The translations under genes and the position numbers were made by a program. A model generated the notes under the pieces. The model ran no database searches. It had not been told where the DNA came from and saw only the letters and a program-made list of their open reading frames with translations. Shown here in pieces: positions 34,241 to 45,621 of a stretch of DNA of 64,000 nt. Position 1 is the first letter of the stretch; each line of letters opens with the position of its first letter. Source of the stretch: Elmis aenea (Eukaryota; Arthropoda; Insecta; Coleoptera; Elmidae); the NCBI GenBank assembly GCA_947652605.1, contig OX393584.1, forward strand, positions 30,119,467-30,183,466. Reading direction: 5' to 3'.

Positions 34241-34575
34241 TGGTCATTGTCTAATAAATGGAACTACGTTTTAATTGAATTTATCAGCTACATAAACATC
34301 GTCTGCAGACGCTCGAATTCTAGACCATTCTAATAATATTGTACAATGAATACCCAAGGAAATCTTACAATTAACATTGTTGAGTCAATTGATATTTTGT
34401 GCCAAATCTACAACAATGAAATTTTAACATCTCGTCAACGTTCTTGTACTTTCATTGAAAATAATTTTCTCCAGATTATTTATTTTTCTATCACAATAAA
34501 TTAGACAAAAAATGTTTCACCCAGAAAATATTGTCGCTTCTAACTATTATTTAAGCAATAAATTATCCTACTATA
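34241..34575. other. intergenic upstream of the MBF2 gene
   Basis: AT-rich; nothing recognised beyond the TATA box at its edge. Confidence 0.3.
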
Positions 34576-34960
34576 CAGGGTGTCCCAGATTATATTTCCA
34601 GCATGGGGATCAGGGGATCTTGCTTATTATAAGAGATACAGGTTTATTTAAATTAGATGAATTATTCCCAAGTGTGAGGGAGCCACAATCAATTTTTAAA
34701 AGTACAAAATTCTTCGTAGGTACTTCAGATGTTACAGCAAAAGATATGAAAATGTCGAATTTCTTTTTTCTCTCATAACTTTTCTGTTTTAATCATTAGA
34801 ACAATTTCATTTGTACTTTCTGAAAGTACTTTTTTATGTAAAATGTAACTATTATCTTAGATTTTTCTTCATTTTTCATTTTTGAGATATTTGCCCCAAC
34901 TTAATTTTTTCTTATTGACCGTCAAGTTGGCTTTGGAATAGTTCGATGTATTTGTTTTTT
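34576..34960 (+). mobile_element. MITE family M2, second long copy
   Basis: Starts CAGGGTGTCCCAGATTATAT after TA (34574-34575), continuing ccagcatggggatc and ttgcttattataagagatac. Aligns inverted with 22820-23189 over its length. A right-hand inverted end was not identified. Confidence 0.75.
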
Positions 34961-35344
34961 TTTTCTTTTTAAAGAAATATTATATGTTATATCTATTTTT
35001 ATAAATAAGTCGTCACCTACTAGGACAGTCATTAAAAAAAATTAATTAAATATCTTGCACGGTAACTTTTTAAAAAATAACTATAACCATTTCGTAGCAA
35101 ATAAAATCTAGCATTTTTTTTCTCTTGGCATTTTTGTGTATTGGCAACTATAGCCGAGATATTTGAGTTTCAAATTTTGATCGATATCAGTTTTTTCGCT
35201 ATATGCAGAAGCCATGGAGTTTTGAAACAAAACAACGTCTCGTTTAAAATACACCCCAAATAAAAACCTAAGGATTTCGAAAACCGTTACGTTAAACTGG
35301 CAAAGAAGTGTGCGTTTTACATTTTTAATTATAATCTAAATTAA
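34961..35344. other. intergenic, repeat-like but unassigned
   Basis: AT-rich sequence with the texture of the surrounding MITEs (for example 'tatagccgagatatttgag'), but no second copy was identified. Confidence 0.3.
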
Positions 35345-35785
35345 AAATGTCAGCCACGCGGTGTCTTAATGACATATTAATACAAGTGCATAATGCTGAT
35401 TGGAAAAAAGTTGCAGGACAAGCCCATTCTAAGGCTATACTGTCAATGGTCTCTAAAGAAAAGACAGAAGAAATGCCCATGATGAGCAGAGTAGATATCA
35501 GAACAGCCCCAGGACTCGTCACAGGACACTGTGAGCTAAACAAACAATTCTACATAATAGAGCTCTCGGAGACCGATACATGCAGAGGATGTGGAAAAGA
35601 AGAAGAAACTCCTCTTCACATAATAAGCCAGTGTGAAGGATTCACACCCTATCGGCGAACACATCTAGGGATGAAAACAGCCAACCAAGAAGAGTTAAGG
35701 AAAATACCCTTAAAGTCCTGGAGTTTTTCAAAAACACAGGACTTCTTTAACGATCTATCACCAGAGGGTACAATAGACCAATCCA
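35345..35785 (+). mobile_element. RNase H-type retrotransposon tail, copy 2
   Basis: An ORF from 35347 gives SATRCLNDILIQVHNADW, then VDIRTAPGLVTGHCELNKQF, ETDTCRGCGKEEETPLHI and ISQCEGFTPYRRTHLG. The CxxC...H...C pattern with 'TGHCxLN' is the tail found after RNase H in several non-LTR retrotransposons. The RT is absent. At 35785 the sequence switches abruptly into a Penelope-like element, unlike copy 1. Confidence 0.78.
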
Positions 35786-36385
35786 ATAATTAATACCCAC
35801 AGAAAATTATCAGAGTACCTACCTAGCCTCAAGGATAGTCTCCCCCTTCAAACCAAGGGGATTTATAAAATACCCTGCACATGTGGCAAGGTCTACATTG
35901 GGGAGACACGAAGAACAATCAAAACGCGAATCAGTGAGCACAAAAGGGACAGCAGACTGAAACACATCACTCAATCGGCATTAGCTGAACACAAACATGA
36001 TACCGGCCACAACATCAAATTTGCCGAAACAGAAGTGATATCGAGAACATCACGATACTACCCCCGCAAAATTAGGGAAGCCATAGAGATATTCAAAAAC
36101 CCAAACAACATCAACCGAGACAAAGGCTACCCCCTCCAAAATTCCTGGAAGAGACTGATAACCAGTAGATTGTACGCTCCAGCGCCCGTCACACATCATC
36201 AACCACAGCCTAATATAAATACACCCGACACAAATGACTCGCCAGTTGCTGTTTAACCAACATCCCCTGAAGATGTCCCGATGAAGGAGGACGAAACGTC
36301 GGTTATGAAGAAACCTTCGACGCGGTTCCAACCCCGAAACAACCCATATATATGCTATAATAATTCGGAACATCCTATGTTAAAT
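35786..36385 (+). mobile_element. Penelope-like element, GIY-YIG end
   Basis: From about 35795 one reading frame runs HRKLSEYLPSLKDSLPL, then GIYKIPCTCGKVYIGETRRT, ISEHKRD, SALAEHKHDTGHNI, YYPRKIREAIEIFKNPNN and INRDKGYPLQNSW, to the stop at 36256. This is the GIY-YIG endonuclease domain that ends Penelope polyproteins: GIY...YIGET with Arg, the CxC knuckle and the late Glu of REAIE are present. The RT is missing. The stop is followed by ccctgaagatgtcccgatg...gacgaaacgtcgg. Confidence 0.88.
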
Positions 36386-38130
36386 GTACAATTTTTTGAA
36401 TCTATAACTTTTGCATTTTCATAAAAATCTGCTAAAACCGCAATGTGATGCCCGTACTGCCATTAAGGCTCTTGTATAGGCTACATACTTATATCAAATT
36501 TCTAATTTTTAATGTCGATAATAAGAAGTTGATGTTAATTTTGTTTTAAGTTTTTTCAGAATAGTTGGGAATCTTTAGATTCTAGATCATGATCGAGGAG
36601 AAGTTATATTCTTAAGGGAATAAACACTCGTTTTTTCCCATATTCGCAGATGCAGTTTTTTACAACATTTTATTCCAACCATGTTGTGATCCTATTTAAC
36701 AAATTAGAAAGTTAATTTATATTACCGCATCTCATTAAAAAAAAAACGGGAAATATTATTTTATAGAGCATTAATTTTCATAATTAACACAAAATAATTT
36801 ATTACTAAAATTCCTTTACAACAAAAATAGACTATATAAATGCATTATGCTATCGATGACCTGCGACCTCAAAACAGTGCAGTTGAATTAATACAATAAT
36901 CATTTGTTATACGAATGCGTCATAAATTAAATAACACAAATTTATTAGGTTATACACAAGTTATTTAGCTTTTCGTACTTTGCAACAGCGGGTGCGTTTT
37001 TTTTTTGTTCGATGCGTTGCACTTTTGGCACTGTGTGGGAAGCCTAGGGTTTTTACTGAACATCTATTTGGCGGTCAAAGTACATCTCATTTTTTTCTTG
37101 TAAAGGAGTTTCGCGTGTATTTTACAGGTGATTCAACTAAAACTGACTCAAACACTAAACACTTTTAAGGCATGTGAAACAATGTCACTGAACTGTTACT
37201 GCTAGTACCTATATTTGAATGCTGAAGAACAATAAACTTTAAAGATGCATGTCTGAACTTTGACGAAGTTGAAATGGTTGCAGATTCGACGCTATATTCA
37301 ATGACTATAAGAGAACAATGTCATATTAGCTCTTAGTTGCAAGTTTTAATTATTGTATGTAACCAAAAAAAAAAACTGCGCAACCTCTTCACTGTATTTA
37401 TTTTGTATTACTTTGTTCTGGGTTTGTTGAATGTTTCACAATTAATGAAATTTTGTTTTAATCTTCCAAAAATAGATTTGTTAGGTTGCCTTCTTTCTGT
37501 GTAACGATTAAAATACGTTTCACTTGCAGCTTTAGAATTATTATTACTTTGAATAAAACTTTCTTACATATCATACTTTTGTAATATTCGTAAGCCCTTT
37601 CGTGTTTTTAAGGTACAAAAATAAAAACAATCAACTATTAAACGTGATTGTTTCTATCAAATTATCGTTAAAACAACAGAATTATAGTTTGTTTTACCAG
37701 GTTTATTCTTAATGACAAGCCTACTACTAGAAAAGTATAAAATACGAAAAATTACCTAATTTTTGCTATATGTAATGTAAGGAAAATGAATGAACCGACC
37801 CCACATGATGTATATTATTGAAATAGGGAAAAATTCCCTTTCTCGTGATGCTACAGCCAACTATGGGTTCAATTCAAAAAAATACAACTTTATGTCACAA
37901 CTCGAATTTCGAATTTTTTTCTGAAAAATTGTCTTATCAAAAGAGTGCCTGTCGAAATATTTATGAATAATACCTGTTCTATCAAAAATATATTTGCCTA
38001 ATTACAGAAGCAAGATAAGTTTATTTACAAAAATGTAAATACTAATTAAATAATTAATTTTAAAATGAAATAACGGCAGCTGTCCAAGATTAATGGAATC
38101 AAATTGAATTACCAATAATATCAAAATTTG
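36386..38130. other. intergenic, no feature recognised
   Basis: Mostly AT-rich. A 62-residue ORF at 36980-37168 has no recognisable feature. Nothing supports a gene. Confidence 0.3.
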
Positions 38131-38131
38131 A

Positions 38132-38137
38132 TTTATT
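38132..38137 (-). terminator. possible polyadenylation signal of cuticle gene 1
   Basis: AATAAA on the minus strand about 115 bases after the stop codon of the gene at 38251-38807. Position is typical; no other evidence. Confidence 0.35.
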
Positions 38138-38250
38138 TATCAGTAAATACTCACGTTTTAATGACGCGGCGCAAAATTTCTGTTAATATATAAAACAAAC
38201 ACTTAGGTTATAAAAAAGGATTTAATTTCTAGATTCTACAAGATAAACGC

Positions 38251-38807
38251 TTAAGCGGATTCTATGGCAACAGTATCTTCATCAATGGCAACTTGAGAGG
38301 GTGATTGTGCAGGTGCTGGCACGGGTGCGTCGGCTACAACCGAAGAAGGAATCTCGCCGATTGGGCTGCCGAAGATGGGTCTTCCGGAAATTACGCTTGG
38401 AGCGAAAGAAATTCCGGGATGGCCAAAGAATGGGTGAGTGATGTAAGAGGGAGCGGCGACAACATGATGATGGAAAGGTACAGAGGCGTATCCAAGAGGA
38501 ACCTGATGAGCCGTGTAAGATACACTAACTGGCTCTACGACGCGTTGGACGACGGGGGAGACGGCGGTGTAAGCGTGTCCTTCAACTGTGCTGTACGCGA
38601 AGTTTCCTCCAACGCGATCGGATTTAATAACAGCACTATCCAAGCTTGGTGTTCTCATCAAAGTGGAGCTGAGTAGACCTCCTTGGGCGAAGCCCACGGC
38701 AAGGATAAGGCACATGGCAACGGCAACCTACAACACACGCATCGCAAAATTAATCTTAGACCCATCGTTAAAAAAAAAAACTCGTCAATAAATCACTATA
38801 CCTTCAT
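38251..38807 (-). CDS. cuticle-type secreted protein 1 (retinin-like class)
   Basis: Two coding exons on the minus strand: ATG AAG (38807-38802), a 74-base intron, then 38727-38251. Together they encode 160 residues. The signal peptide is MKVAVAMCLILAVGFAQG. The conserved core (about 26-80) reads RTPSLDSAVIKSDRVGGNFA, YSTVEGHAYTAVSPVVQRVV, EPVSVSYTAHQVPLGYA and is nearly identical to the paralogue at 53637-54102. The tail is rich in histidine, proline, serine and valine and ends acidic (DEDTVAIESA). No Rebers-Riddiford chitin-binding motif and only one cysteine, in the signal peptide. Low-complexity cuticular proteins of this look are common in insects; the retinin-like class is my best match. 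Confidence 0.82.
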
Positions 38808-38877
38808 CTTGGTTATTGTACTGTTGTTTACCAGCGAATGTTAAAATCAATTATAATATATAATCGAACCAGGAGTG

Positions 38878-38885
38878 CTTTTATA
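38878..38885 (-). promoter_or_regulatory. TATA box of cuticle gene 1
   Basis: TATAAAAG on the minus strand, 71-78 bases upstream of the ATG at 38807. A strong TATA box close to a two-codon first exon is typical of stage-specific cuticle genes. Confidence 0.65.
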
Positions 38886-38889
38886 CCCA

Positions 38890-40645
38890 ACCCACCGGTT
38901 TATTCCCCAGTTAAAATAAATCAGTTCGATAAAGACCAAACGGCACGCCTAAACTGCTTATATTTTAACAACAAAAAACTTGTTTCTTTTTATCAATAGG
39001 AAATCATTGTTGTCGTCTAAACTTCTGAATTTCTGTCCATTGTTCGATGCCCTTAACCGACTCCCGTTGCCCTATTAAATATGTATTAAATTTGTTATCG
39101 TCTTAACACAATTATAATCACTAGAAGTGTAATGATTTGTCTAATCTAAAATAACGTCACACCCCTGCAAAAAAACTCTTTAATGCAAAGCATAATGCAC
39201 AATTTGAATTTTTTATTTATACCAACGTAAGCTGAGGAATAATTTCGTCATTTAAAAACATTTAAAATTTAAAAAATCCAAGCAATAATTAATTATGAAA
39301 CCGTTTTTGTTAACTACAGAATACAAATTTACGTTACTCTGAAAACGTTTGTTTAATACCAATTTTTTAAAAGAACAGAATTTAAATAGAATTGTTTATG
39401 TAAATAATGTACAGGGTGGACAAATTTCGATGATTTCATAGGGAATCTCGGTAACTATAAGAGTTATGGGCAAACGGGCCCCCCTTCCTCGATCTCTTCT
39501 TGCGAGGAAAAGTTAGAAGTGAAAACTAAAATTCGTTATCGTATTTTGTTTTCGAGTTATCACCGATTTATTTTTAGTAAATTTAAATTAATATATTTAA
39601 ACTTCCATTCTTATTAGAAAAACATTCGAATAGACTCAAAACCTTTGCGCTATGTTAAAATTGAATTACAAAATCCGGAATGTTTTGTGAGGCCTTTGTG
39701 ATTGCGGAACAATGAAATAGAATCCGCACCTGTCTTTTGCTAAACTTTTACATCATTTCATAGTTTTTTAGCTTACTGTCACTGGACAGTAAACCTTAAG
39801 TTTAGATTGTCAACAAATTTGCTTAATGCTTCATAGCAAGCAGATTGCAAATATAACCCAAGAAGTTAAAAAAATTGTGGAGTGAATTTGGGGCGCCTAT
39901 TTTAAATACGTTGGTGCTTCAAGTGCCGAAGCGCCCTCCGATTCATATTATATTTGCAGTCGATTATTGCGTTTTCTTAGCTTAAAACGTTTTTGACGTT
40001 CTCTGCCCACTTCAGCAGCCCTTTTGCACACATAATCCAGGATCAGCTTATAGAGTCTGGCGTAGTTTATGGTTTTCAGCTATAATCTTAAGTTGTTGGA
40101 GTCAGTTTTGCGCCCTGACTGTTGGTATTTTGATATCTAAGACCGCCCTGTCATAATTTTTTTAATCCTTTTTATCTCATCTTTTCGTTTCACTTGAAGC
40201 TCAGCATACAACTAATATAAAACTTAAAGCAGGAATTTTTATTAATGATAATGAAGTATTATTCGCTTAGCTTAATTTTTCTCTGTCAATATTAATCCAA
40301 ATCTATTATTTTCCTAAATTCTTCCTTGAACGGTCCCACTGTATACTAGTTCGACAAAATATAGTATTATATTATTCTACTCATCCTATTATCTAAATCC
40401 TTCGCAAAAATCGAAAAGTTATTTACACAATTTTTAAAATATCGACTCCAAACTTAAAAATATTGCTTTTTCTAAGAAACAAAACCATTGTTCATTGACA
40501 CTAGAACCGGATTGGACCATTCTTTTACCATGATTAAGGCAAGTTTTATTTCAATAGATAAAAATGTAAATACTGAATCTGCGTAGGCATATGTATAAAT
40601 ACTAATTTTAGTGTAAACTGAATTTTTTTTATTACATTTAATAGT
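38890..40645. other. intergenic with one MITE end at 39412
   Basis: A MITE-type end CAGGGTGGACAAATTTCGAT follows TA at 39410-39411 and reads on into gggaatctcggtaactataa. No inverted partner was found. The rest is AT-rich sequence without a supported gene. Confidence 0.4.
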
Positions 40646-41628
40646 GTACAACAGTGGGAGTAAGACAAGGAGGCACATTAAGTCCTCTGCTCTTTTAACT
40701 CTTATAGATAAAATAATTAAAGAATGTAAGCAAAACACAAAGAAAGCCTACTGGGGTTGGAATAAACTAAAACCAATATCCTTAACAGAATTAGCCTTTG
40801 CAGATGATATGGTGCTATTAGCTAGAAGCGAATAGGGCTTGCAATTCAATCTAGACGTATGAGTAGATACATTGAGAAGATATAATATGAATATTAATAT
40901 AACAAAGACATAGGTTAGGGCTATAGCGAAAAATCATGAACCAGTTACAATTATGCTAGGACAAAAAATGATAGAGCCGGTAGCAAATTTTAAATATTTA
41001 GGAACAATAATTGCAGAAAATGGTATATTGGAGGGAGTTCTGAATAACAGAATAGCGGCAGCGACGAAATTTTACTACGCCACTAACAAATGTTTGATAA
41101 GTAAGAAGGAGATATCAGAAGAAACGAAGACACGAGTTTTTAATGCAGTGTATGTACTCATTCTTACGTACAGTTCAGAAACTTGGACACTAACTCAAAA
41201 ACAAAAACAAAGAATACAGGTACAGAAAATGAGATTTCCGAGAAGAATAGAGGGTTGTAGACTGATTGATAAAATCAGTAACGAAAAAATTCGAAATAAC
41301 CTAGGAGTAACAGATAATAAGAAAAAGATGGAGACGACTCAATTAAGGTGGCTTGAACTTCTACTACCCATGCCAGAAAGTAGATACGGGAAAATAGAAT
41401 GGAAAAAGAAGATGGAGGGAAAAGGAAATAGAGGAAGACCAGGAATACAATGGGAAAAACAAGTGAGGCAGAGACTAGGAGAAAAAGGAGTCAGCTGGAG
41501 AGATGTGCCACAATTAGCTAACGATAGGCAGGAGTGGAGAAACTTAATACAGAAATAGAAAAGCATACCTCGACACCGAAAGATACAAGAGGAACCGATT
41601 AAGAAGAAGAAGAAGAAGAAAAAGATAG
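40646..41628 (+). mobile_element. non-LTR retrotransposon family A, best copy
   Basis: Starts in the RT with TTVGVRQGGTLSPLLF, then LTELAFADDMVLLARSE (catalytic FADD), NFKYLGTIIAENG, YSSETWTLTQKQKQRIQ and a C-terminal region with LRWLELL, NRGRPGIQWEKQVRQRLGE and WRDVPQLANDRQEWRN. A stop after the FADD box splits the frame, leaving a 201-residue ORF (40953-41558). The 3' end has cctcgacaccgaaagataca and an (AAG)n tail to about 41628. 5'-truncated and inactive. Confidence 0.88.
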
Positions 41629-42190
41629 TATGCTAGCAACAGGAGTACAATTATTTATACTGGTACAAACTGTGCACCTAGCCATTACCAACATATAAAC
41701 AAAATTAATGCAAAAATTTCAAGGCGAAGTTCAGTGTTACAGATTGAAAAACTACAGTTTAGTGTATAACCTGACCTAATTACAATAAAACAAGATCGAA
41801 AATTTACCATAAATTTCTAGGCAACTATTTTAAAATAGTTTCTGCAGTAAACTAGTTTATACAATATTAGTAAATACAAATGCTCATACTTTGTTTACAC
41901 TGAAAGGTTTAGAATATCGAAATAATCTTTATTTTACGACATAAGGCTTGGATAATCATTGTTTAGAGTTTAAAGTACATTTTTTAAAATAAAATATTTA
42001 ATTTTGCCCTTTTTAACAACAATTGTTTCCAAGTACCAAGTGTTAAACATTGTCGAATTCAAAATAAAATGCTCTATAACTTAGCGTTAAAATCAAATAT
42101 AGCGTCCATAAGAAAACATTTACCTCATGATGGTTTTAAAAAATCGAAACGTCACATGGAAAATATAATCGGGGATTCTGATTCCTTGCA
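41629..42190. other. intergenic, no feature recognised
   Basis: AT-rich; nothing recognised. Confidence 0.3.
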
Positions 42191-42440
42191 AAAAGTGCCA
42201 TGAAAAAGTTTTTACAGAAATGAAATTCGACTTCAAATGAAACAGTTACGGGCGAAAAACAAAAATCCATTTTTGTACTTTTTCCCCTATATCTCAAAAA
42301 CTAAAAAGCTAGATAAGTTCTGTTTGCGTCAAATTATTAAGCACCTGAATATACAACGTTGCCCTAATTTAGCCGAAGTCGTAACTCTTACCTTTTACGA
42401 GATCCCCATAGTGGCCCTCGAAAAACGAGAATCCTGTATA
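42191..42440 (-). repeat. diverged MITE end
   Basis: Contains 'ccttttacgagatccccatag' and ends near 'gaatcctgtata', resembling the M2 family outer end. Too diverged for exact borders. Confidence 0.4.
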
Positions 42441-42449
42441 AGGGTTAAC

Positions 42450-42692
42450 GTATTTATTTTGAATAATACGCAAGTTAAAAAGGTTTTTTAATTTTCTTAA
42501 AGATGAGAAACAAAAAGTAGGCTGTGAAAACAAAAACAAAACAAGAAAAACCGGAAATGATAGAATATATTTGAAAACTGTTCTGAGTTTGTTACAAAAA
42601 ACTGCACATTTTTGGTAATTTAACCGTTTCTCTTTCTTGACTATTAAACGAGATACCCATGTAATCCCATAAAATTTGGACCACCCTGTACA
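42450..42692 (-). mobile_element. MITE family M1, copy 4, truncated
   Basis: The right half matches copies 1 to 3: 'acaagaaaaaccggaaatga', 'gtaatttaaccgtttctc' and 'tttggaccaccctg' followed by TA. The left end is missing. It abuts the Jockey-like fragment that starts at 42697. Confidence 0.75.
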
Positions 42693-42696
42693 GGGT

Positions 42697-43170
42697 ACAG
42701 CGTTGTTGTTTCCTCTTGGTATTTTACTATGAAGTGTCTGTTTCTTAAGTATGACTGTTGGACCAGATAATAGGTTTCTGGTAGTTTTGATTTTAACTTG
42801 TGAAGCAGACCTCGGTGCCACACCTTGTCAAACGCCTGGGTAATATCCAAAAATGCAGCTGAGCGGTACAAGTTCTTCTCAAAAGTTTTATTTAGGTTTT
42901 CGACTACCCTGTGCACCTGTTCGACTGTGGCGCATTGTTGTCTGAACCCAAACTGGTGCTGTGATGTGATATTGAGTTCCTCAAGTTGTGGTTTTAGTCT
43001 TTTTAGAAATAGTTTCTAAAATAGTTCTAAAAGCACGAGCAATAGACTATATGGCACAGGTTCTTCAGCCGATTTTCCTGGTTTATGGATTAGTATTATC
43101 TGAGGTACTCTCAATTGGGTTGAGAAATGTCCTGTTCTTAGCATAGCATTGTAAATGTAAGTGAACACAG
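42697..43170 (-). mobile_element. Jockey-like reverse transcriptase fragment
   Basis: Minus-strand translation gives IPGKSAEEPVPYS-like remnants upstream, then HQFGFRQQCATVEQVHRVVE, NLNKTFEKNLYRSAAFLDIT with QAFDKVWHRGLLHKLKSKLP, and YLRNRHFIVKYQEE. The catalytic Asp of FLDITQAFD is present; the sequence stops before the GxPQGS and FADD boxes, where the M1 MITE begins. A frame break lies near 43017. Confidence 0.85.
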
Positions 43171-44022
43171 TAAAACAATTAATACCTTGTCTGGGAGTTG
43201 TTTGATTGTTGCGAAGTCACACATCGGCTGAAGCGATACACCCCATTAGAAATACGTTACAGATAAGACTAGACTATACTACATTAATCATATTATTTTT
43301 ACTATTTGTTAGGGCTTTAATGTAAGTTGCAGCAAGTCACACTGCCAAAATGCAAAATATTTAAACAACCGATTATTGCTCTGGAGCAGATCTCGGGTAG
43401 AAAGGAGATTTCAAAAAAATAATATTTGCATTAGTTGAACATGTTTTATCTTTGGTGAAAAAACTTGGTTAGTCAATAATTTGTAAATTAAAAAGCTCGA
43501 ACAGAGAATTTACTTATTGCTTAATTATTGCTGACGGTATGAAACGTTTTAGTGCGTGTACCACCCTAACCTCGTTGTATAATAAATTTCAAGCGGGGCT
43601 GCTCTAGGTGAAGATTAAAGCAGGGTAGATTGCTGGACGTGTTCTATTTATAAGGGTGTTCTCGAGCATATTATAGTACAATTAACTTAATTGCCTACTT
43701 TCCTTACAGTTTTTCAACAAAAAGTTACATGAAGATTGCTTTAACATGAATTACACTTAAGCAACGATAACGCAAATAAAAAGCGATTGGTACGATATAA
43801 TTTTTAAAAAACTTCCAAGTGCACCTGTCTCTCCTCATTAGATTACGACGTTCTAATAATTATAGCTTTAATTATTTATAAACACCGCGTCAAAAGCAAA
43901 AATCGTTTTTCATTGTCTATTTGCGCAGTAAAATTTTACTCCCATATTTTTAAGTAAGACAAAACGCCAAAAGGCCTTTTTGAAAATTCGAACTAAACGC
44001 AACTCTGTCAAAATGAACTGTA
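43171..44022. other. intergenic, no feature recognised
   Basis: No gene supported. A TATA-like word (ctatttataaggg, about 43647) exists, but no ORF follows it. Confidence 0.3.
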
Positions 44023-44345
44023 CAGGGTGGACCAAATTCGAATGTTTTGCTGGGTATTGTGACAGACCGTACTGTACATAGGCAGCACTGTTGTGGAAGA
44101 GTTCTTATTACTCTTATGTTAATCGTTTGTAATTATGGCTCGTGATCATCTTTATAGCGTGGTTGGGCCATTAAACGTTGTTTTACTTGATACGCAGGTC
44201 TAGAGCGATTATTGCACAGTAAGAAACAAATAAAACACAACAATTTTAACAACAAACTCCTTTATTTTTCGACCGGCTGTACATTTCTCGAGGGTTGGTT
44301 CTTAACTACCCCAGCGCGACTGTCCCAAGATTTTTGGTTCCCTGT
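44023..44345. repeat. MITE end and possible LTR-like fragment
   Basis: CAGGGTGGACCAAATTCGAA starts after TA at 44021-44022 and is broken off after about 50 bases. The following 250 bases contain, on the minus strand, AATAAAGGAGTTTGTTGTT and then TGGCCCAACCACG, which could be an LTR end and primer-binding site. No second LTR or gag/pol is present, so the second part is weak. Confidence 0.3.
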
Positions 44346-45425
44346 TGTCATCCTTTTTTTATTTTAGTTACATCCCTGTCTTTCCTACAAGCACATTTGC
44401 GTACGAGTAATATGTTCTACTTGAGATGTACAAATTTATCTAGAAATCGTTTGTTGATTGACGAAACCCAAATACTGACGTTGTAGAAATCAAGTTATGA
44501 CCGCAATATTCATTTTTTTTTAGGTAACCAAAAGTAGTTTAATCACAAACCCAATTATTAACATGTTTTATAAGCACAAATAAACTTCAAATCTATAATA
44601 AACAATTCAGATTGGGCCCAAATTCTTGTCATTTTCTGAAACCAACAAACGAAATAACCAAAACGTAAATATTTTCTGGATAACCTTTAAAGTCCTGCCA
44701 TGCTTTGAATATTTTTGACTTTAAACCAAAAAAATCCGAAGGAAGCAAACAGTGCTTTGTCCTGGGGCGTTAAACTTGATAACCCACCCCGATATACACA
44801 ATGTTCAGTGAATTAAAAATTTACCCAGAAGTAGGTCTACTTAATAACTGTTTACCCTTTCCTAATGAAAAAGTAAGTAATTTTTTAATTAAGCTATGTA
44901 CGTAACCCCGGCATAACGTACGTGACCATTGTGCTCGGCGCCACGAAAAAAATTAAATATGAACGGTTACATGTAGCCACTACCGCTTAATTAAACTAGG
45001 CCAAATATTATAGTGAAAATATATTGGACGAAATAAAACAATGTTTCGTTGACGAAATTATGGACATAAAACTTCTACAGCAAAATTATTTTTCTTTCAG
45101 AAAATGGTGATTTTTTTTTAAACACAACAAACTGAACTAGATTTATACAAGGCGATAATTTTTTGTGTAAGTATATTTTTAAAAAAAACGCCTATTCATT
45201 ATACATATTTATTACAGGACTTAATTTTACCTAGCATATTTTAGCTTTGTTCCAACAATGCATTCTATACTAATTCTTGTACTAGTACATGAACTGGTTT
45301 ATACACATGCGTCAATTATGGACTGATAAATGTTTTAGTCGGCTGCTGGAACGCTTTAACGACATTGTAAATGACATTTGCGCCTATTGATTCATAGAAA
45401 TTAAAACATCGCAAAGGTATTTTGT
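44346..45425. other. intergenic, no feature recognised
   Basis: AT-rich; no supported ORF or repeat. Confidence 0.3.
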
Positions 45426-45621
45426 TTACGACCACATATTTAAATGAATGTTACTGCACAACCTGCATGTAAGTAAAAAGCACAGTTTTCAAGAAATTAT
45501 CAAAGTAGGCGCACGCCAAACCTGCACGCACTATAAAATCGTATATTATGTGATCGTAGAAAAAGTATAGTACAAAACTCAAGTTCTTAAGCAAATACGC
45601 TTCTTACAACTCCTGTTATGT
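45426..45621 (+). repeat. dispersed hairpin repeat, copy 3, internally deleted
   Basis: Matches the start of the 8233/21534 family (acgaccacatatttaaatga, gtaagtaaaaagcacag) and then its end (tatgtgatcgtagaaaaagt, cttcttacaactcctgttat), with the middle removed. Confidence 0.65.

Noticed and set aside
38305..38676. 123-residue plus-strand ORF
   Set aside because: Antisense shadow of cuticle gene 1, which has a signal peptide, splice sites, TATA box and a paralogue.
43640..43700. TATA-like word ctatttataaggg as a promoter
   Set aside because: No ATG with an open frame or donor site follows at a sensible distance.
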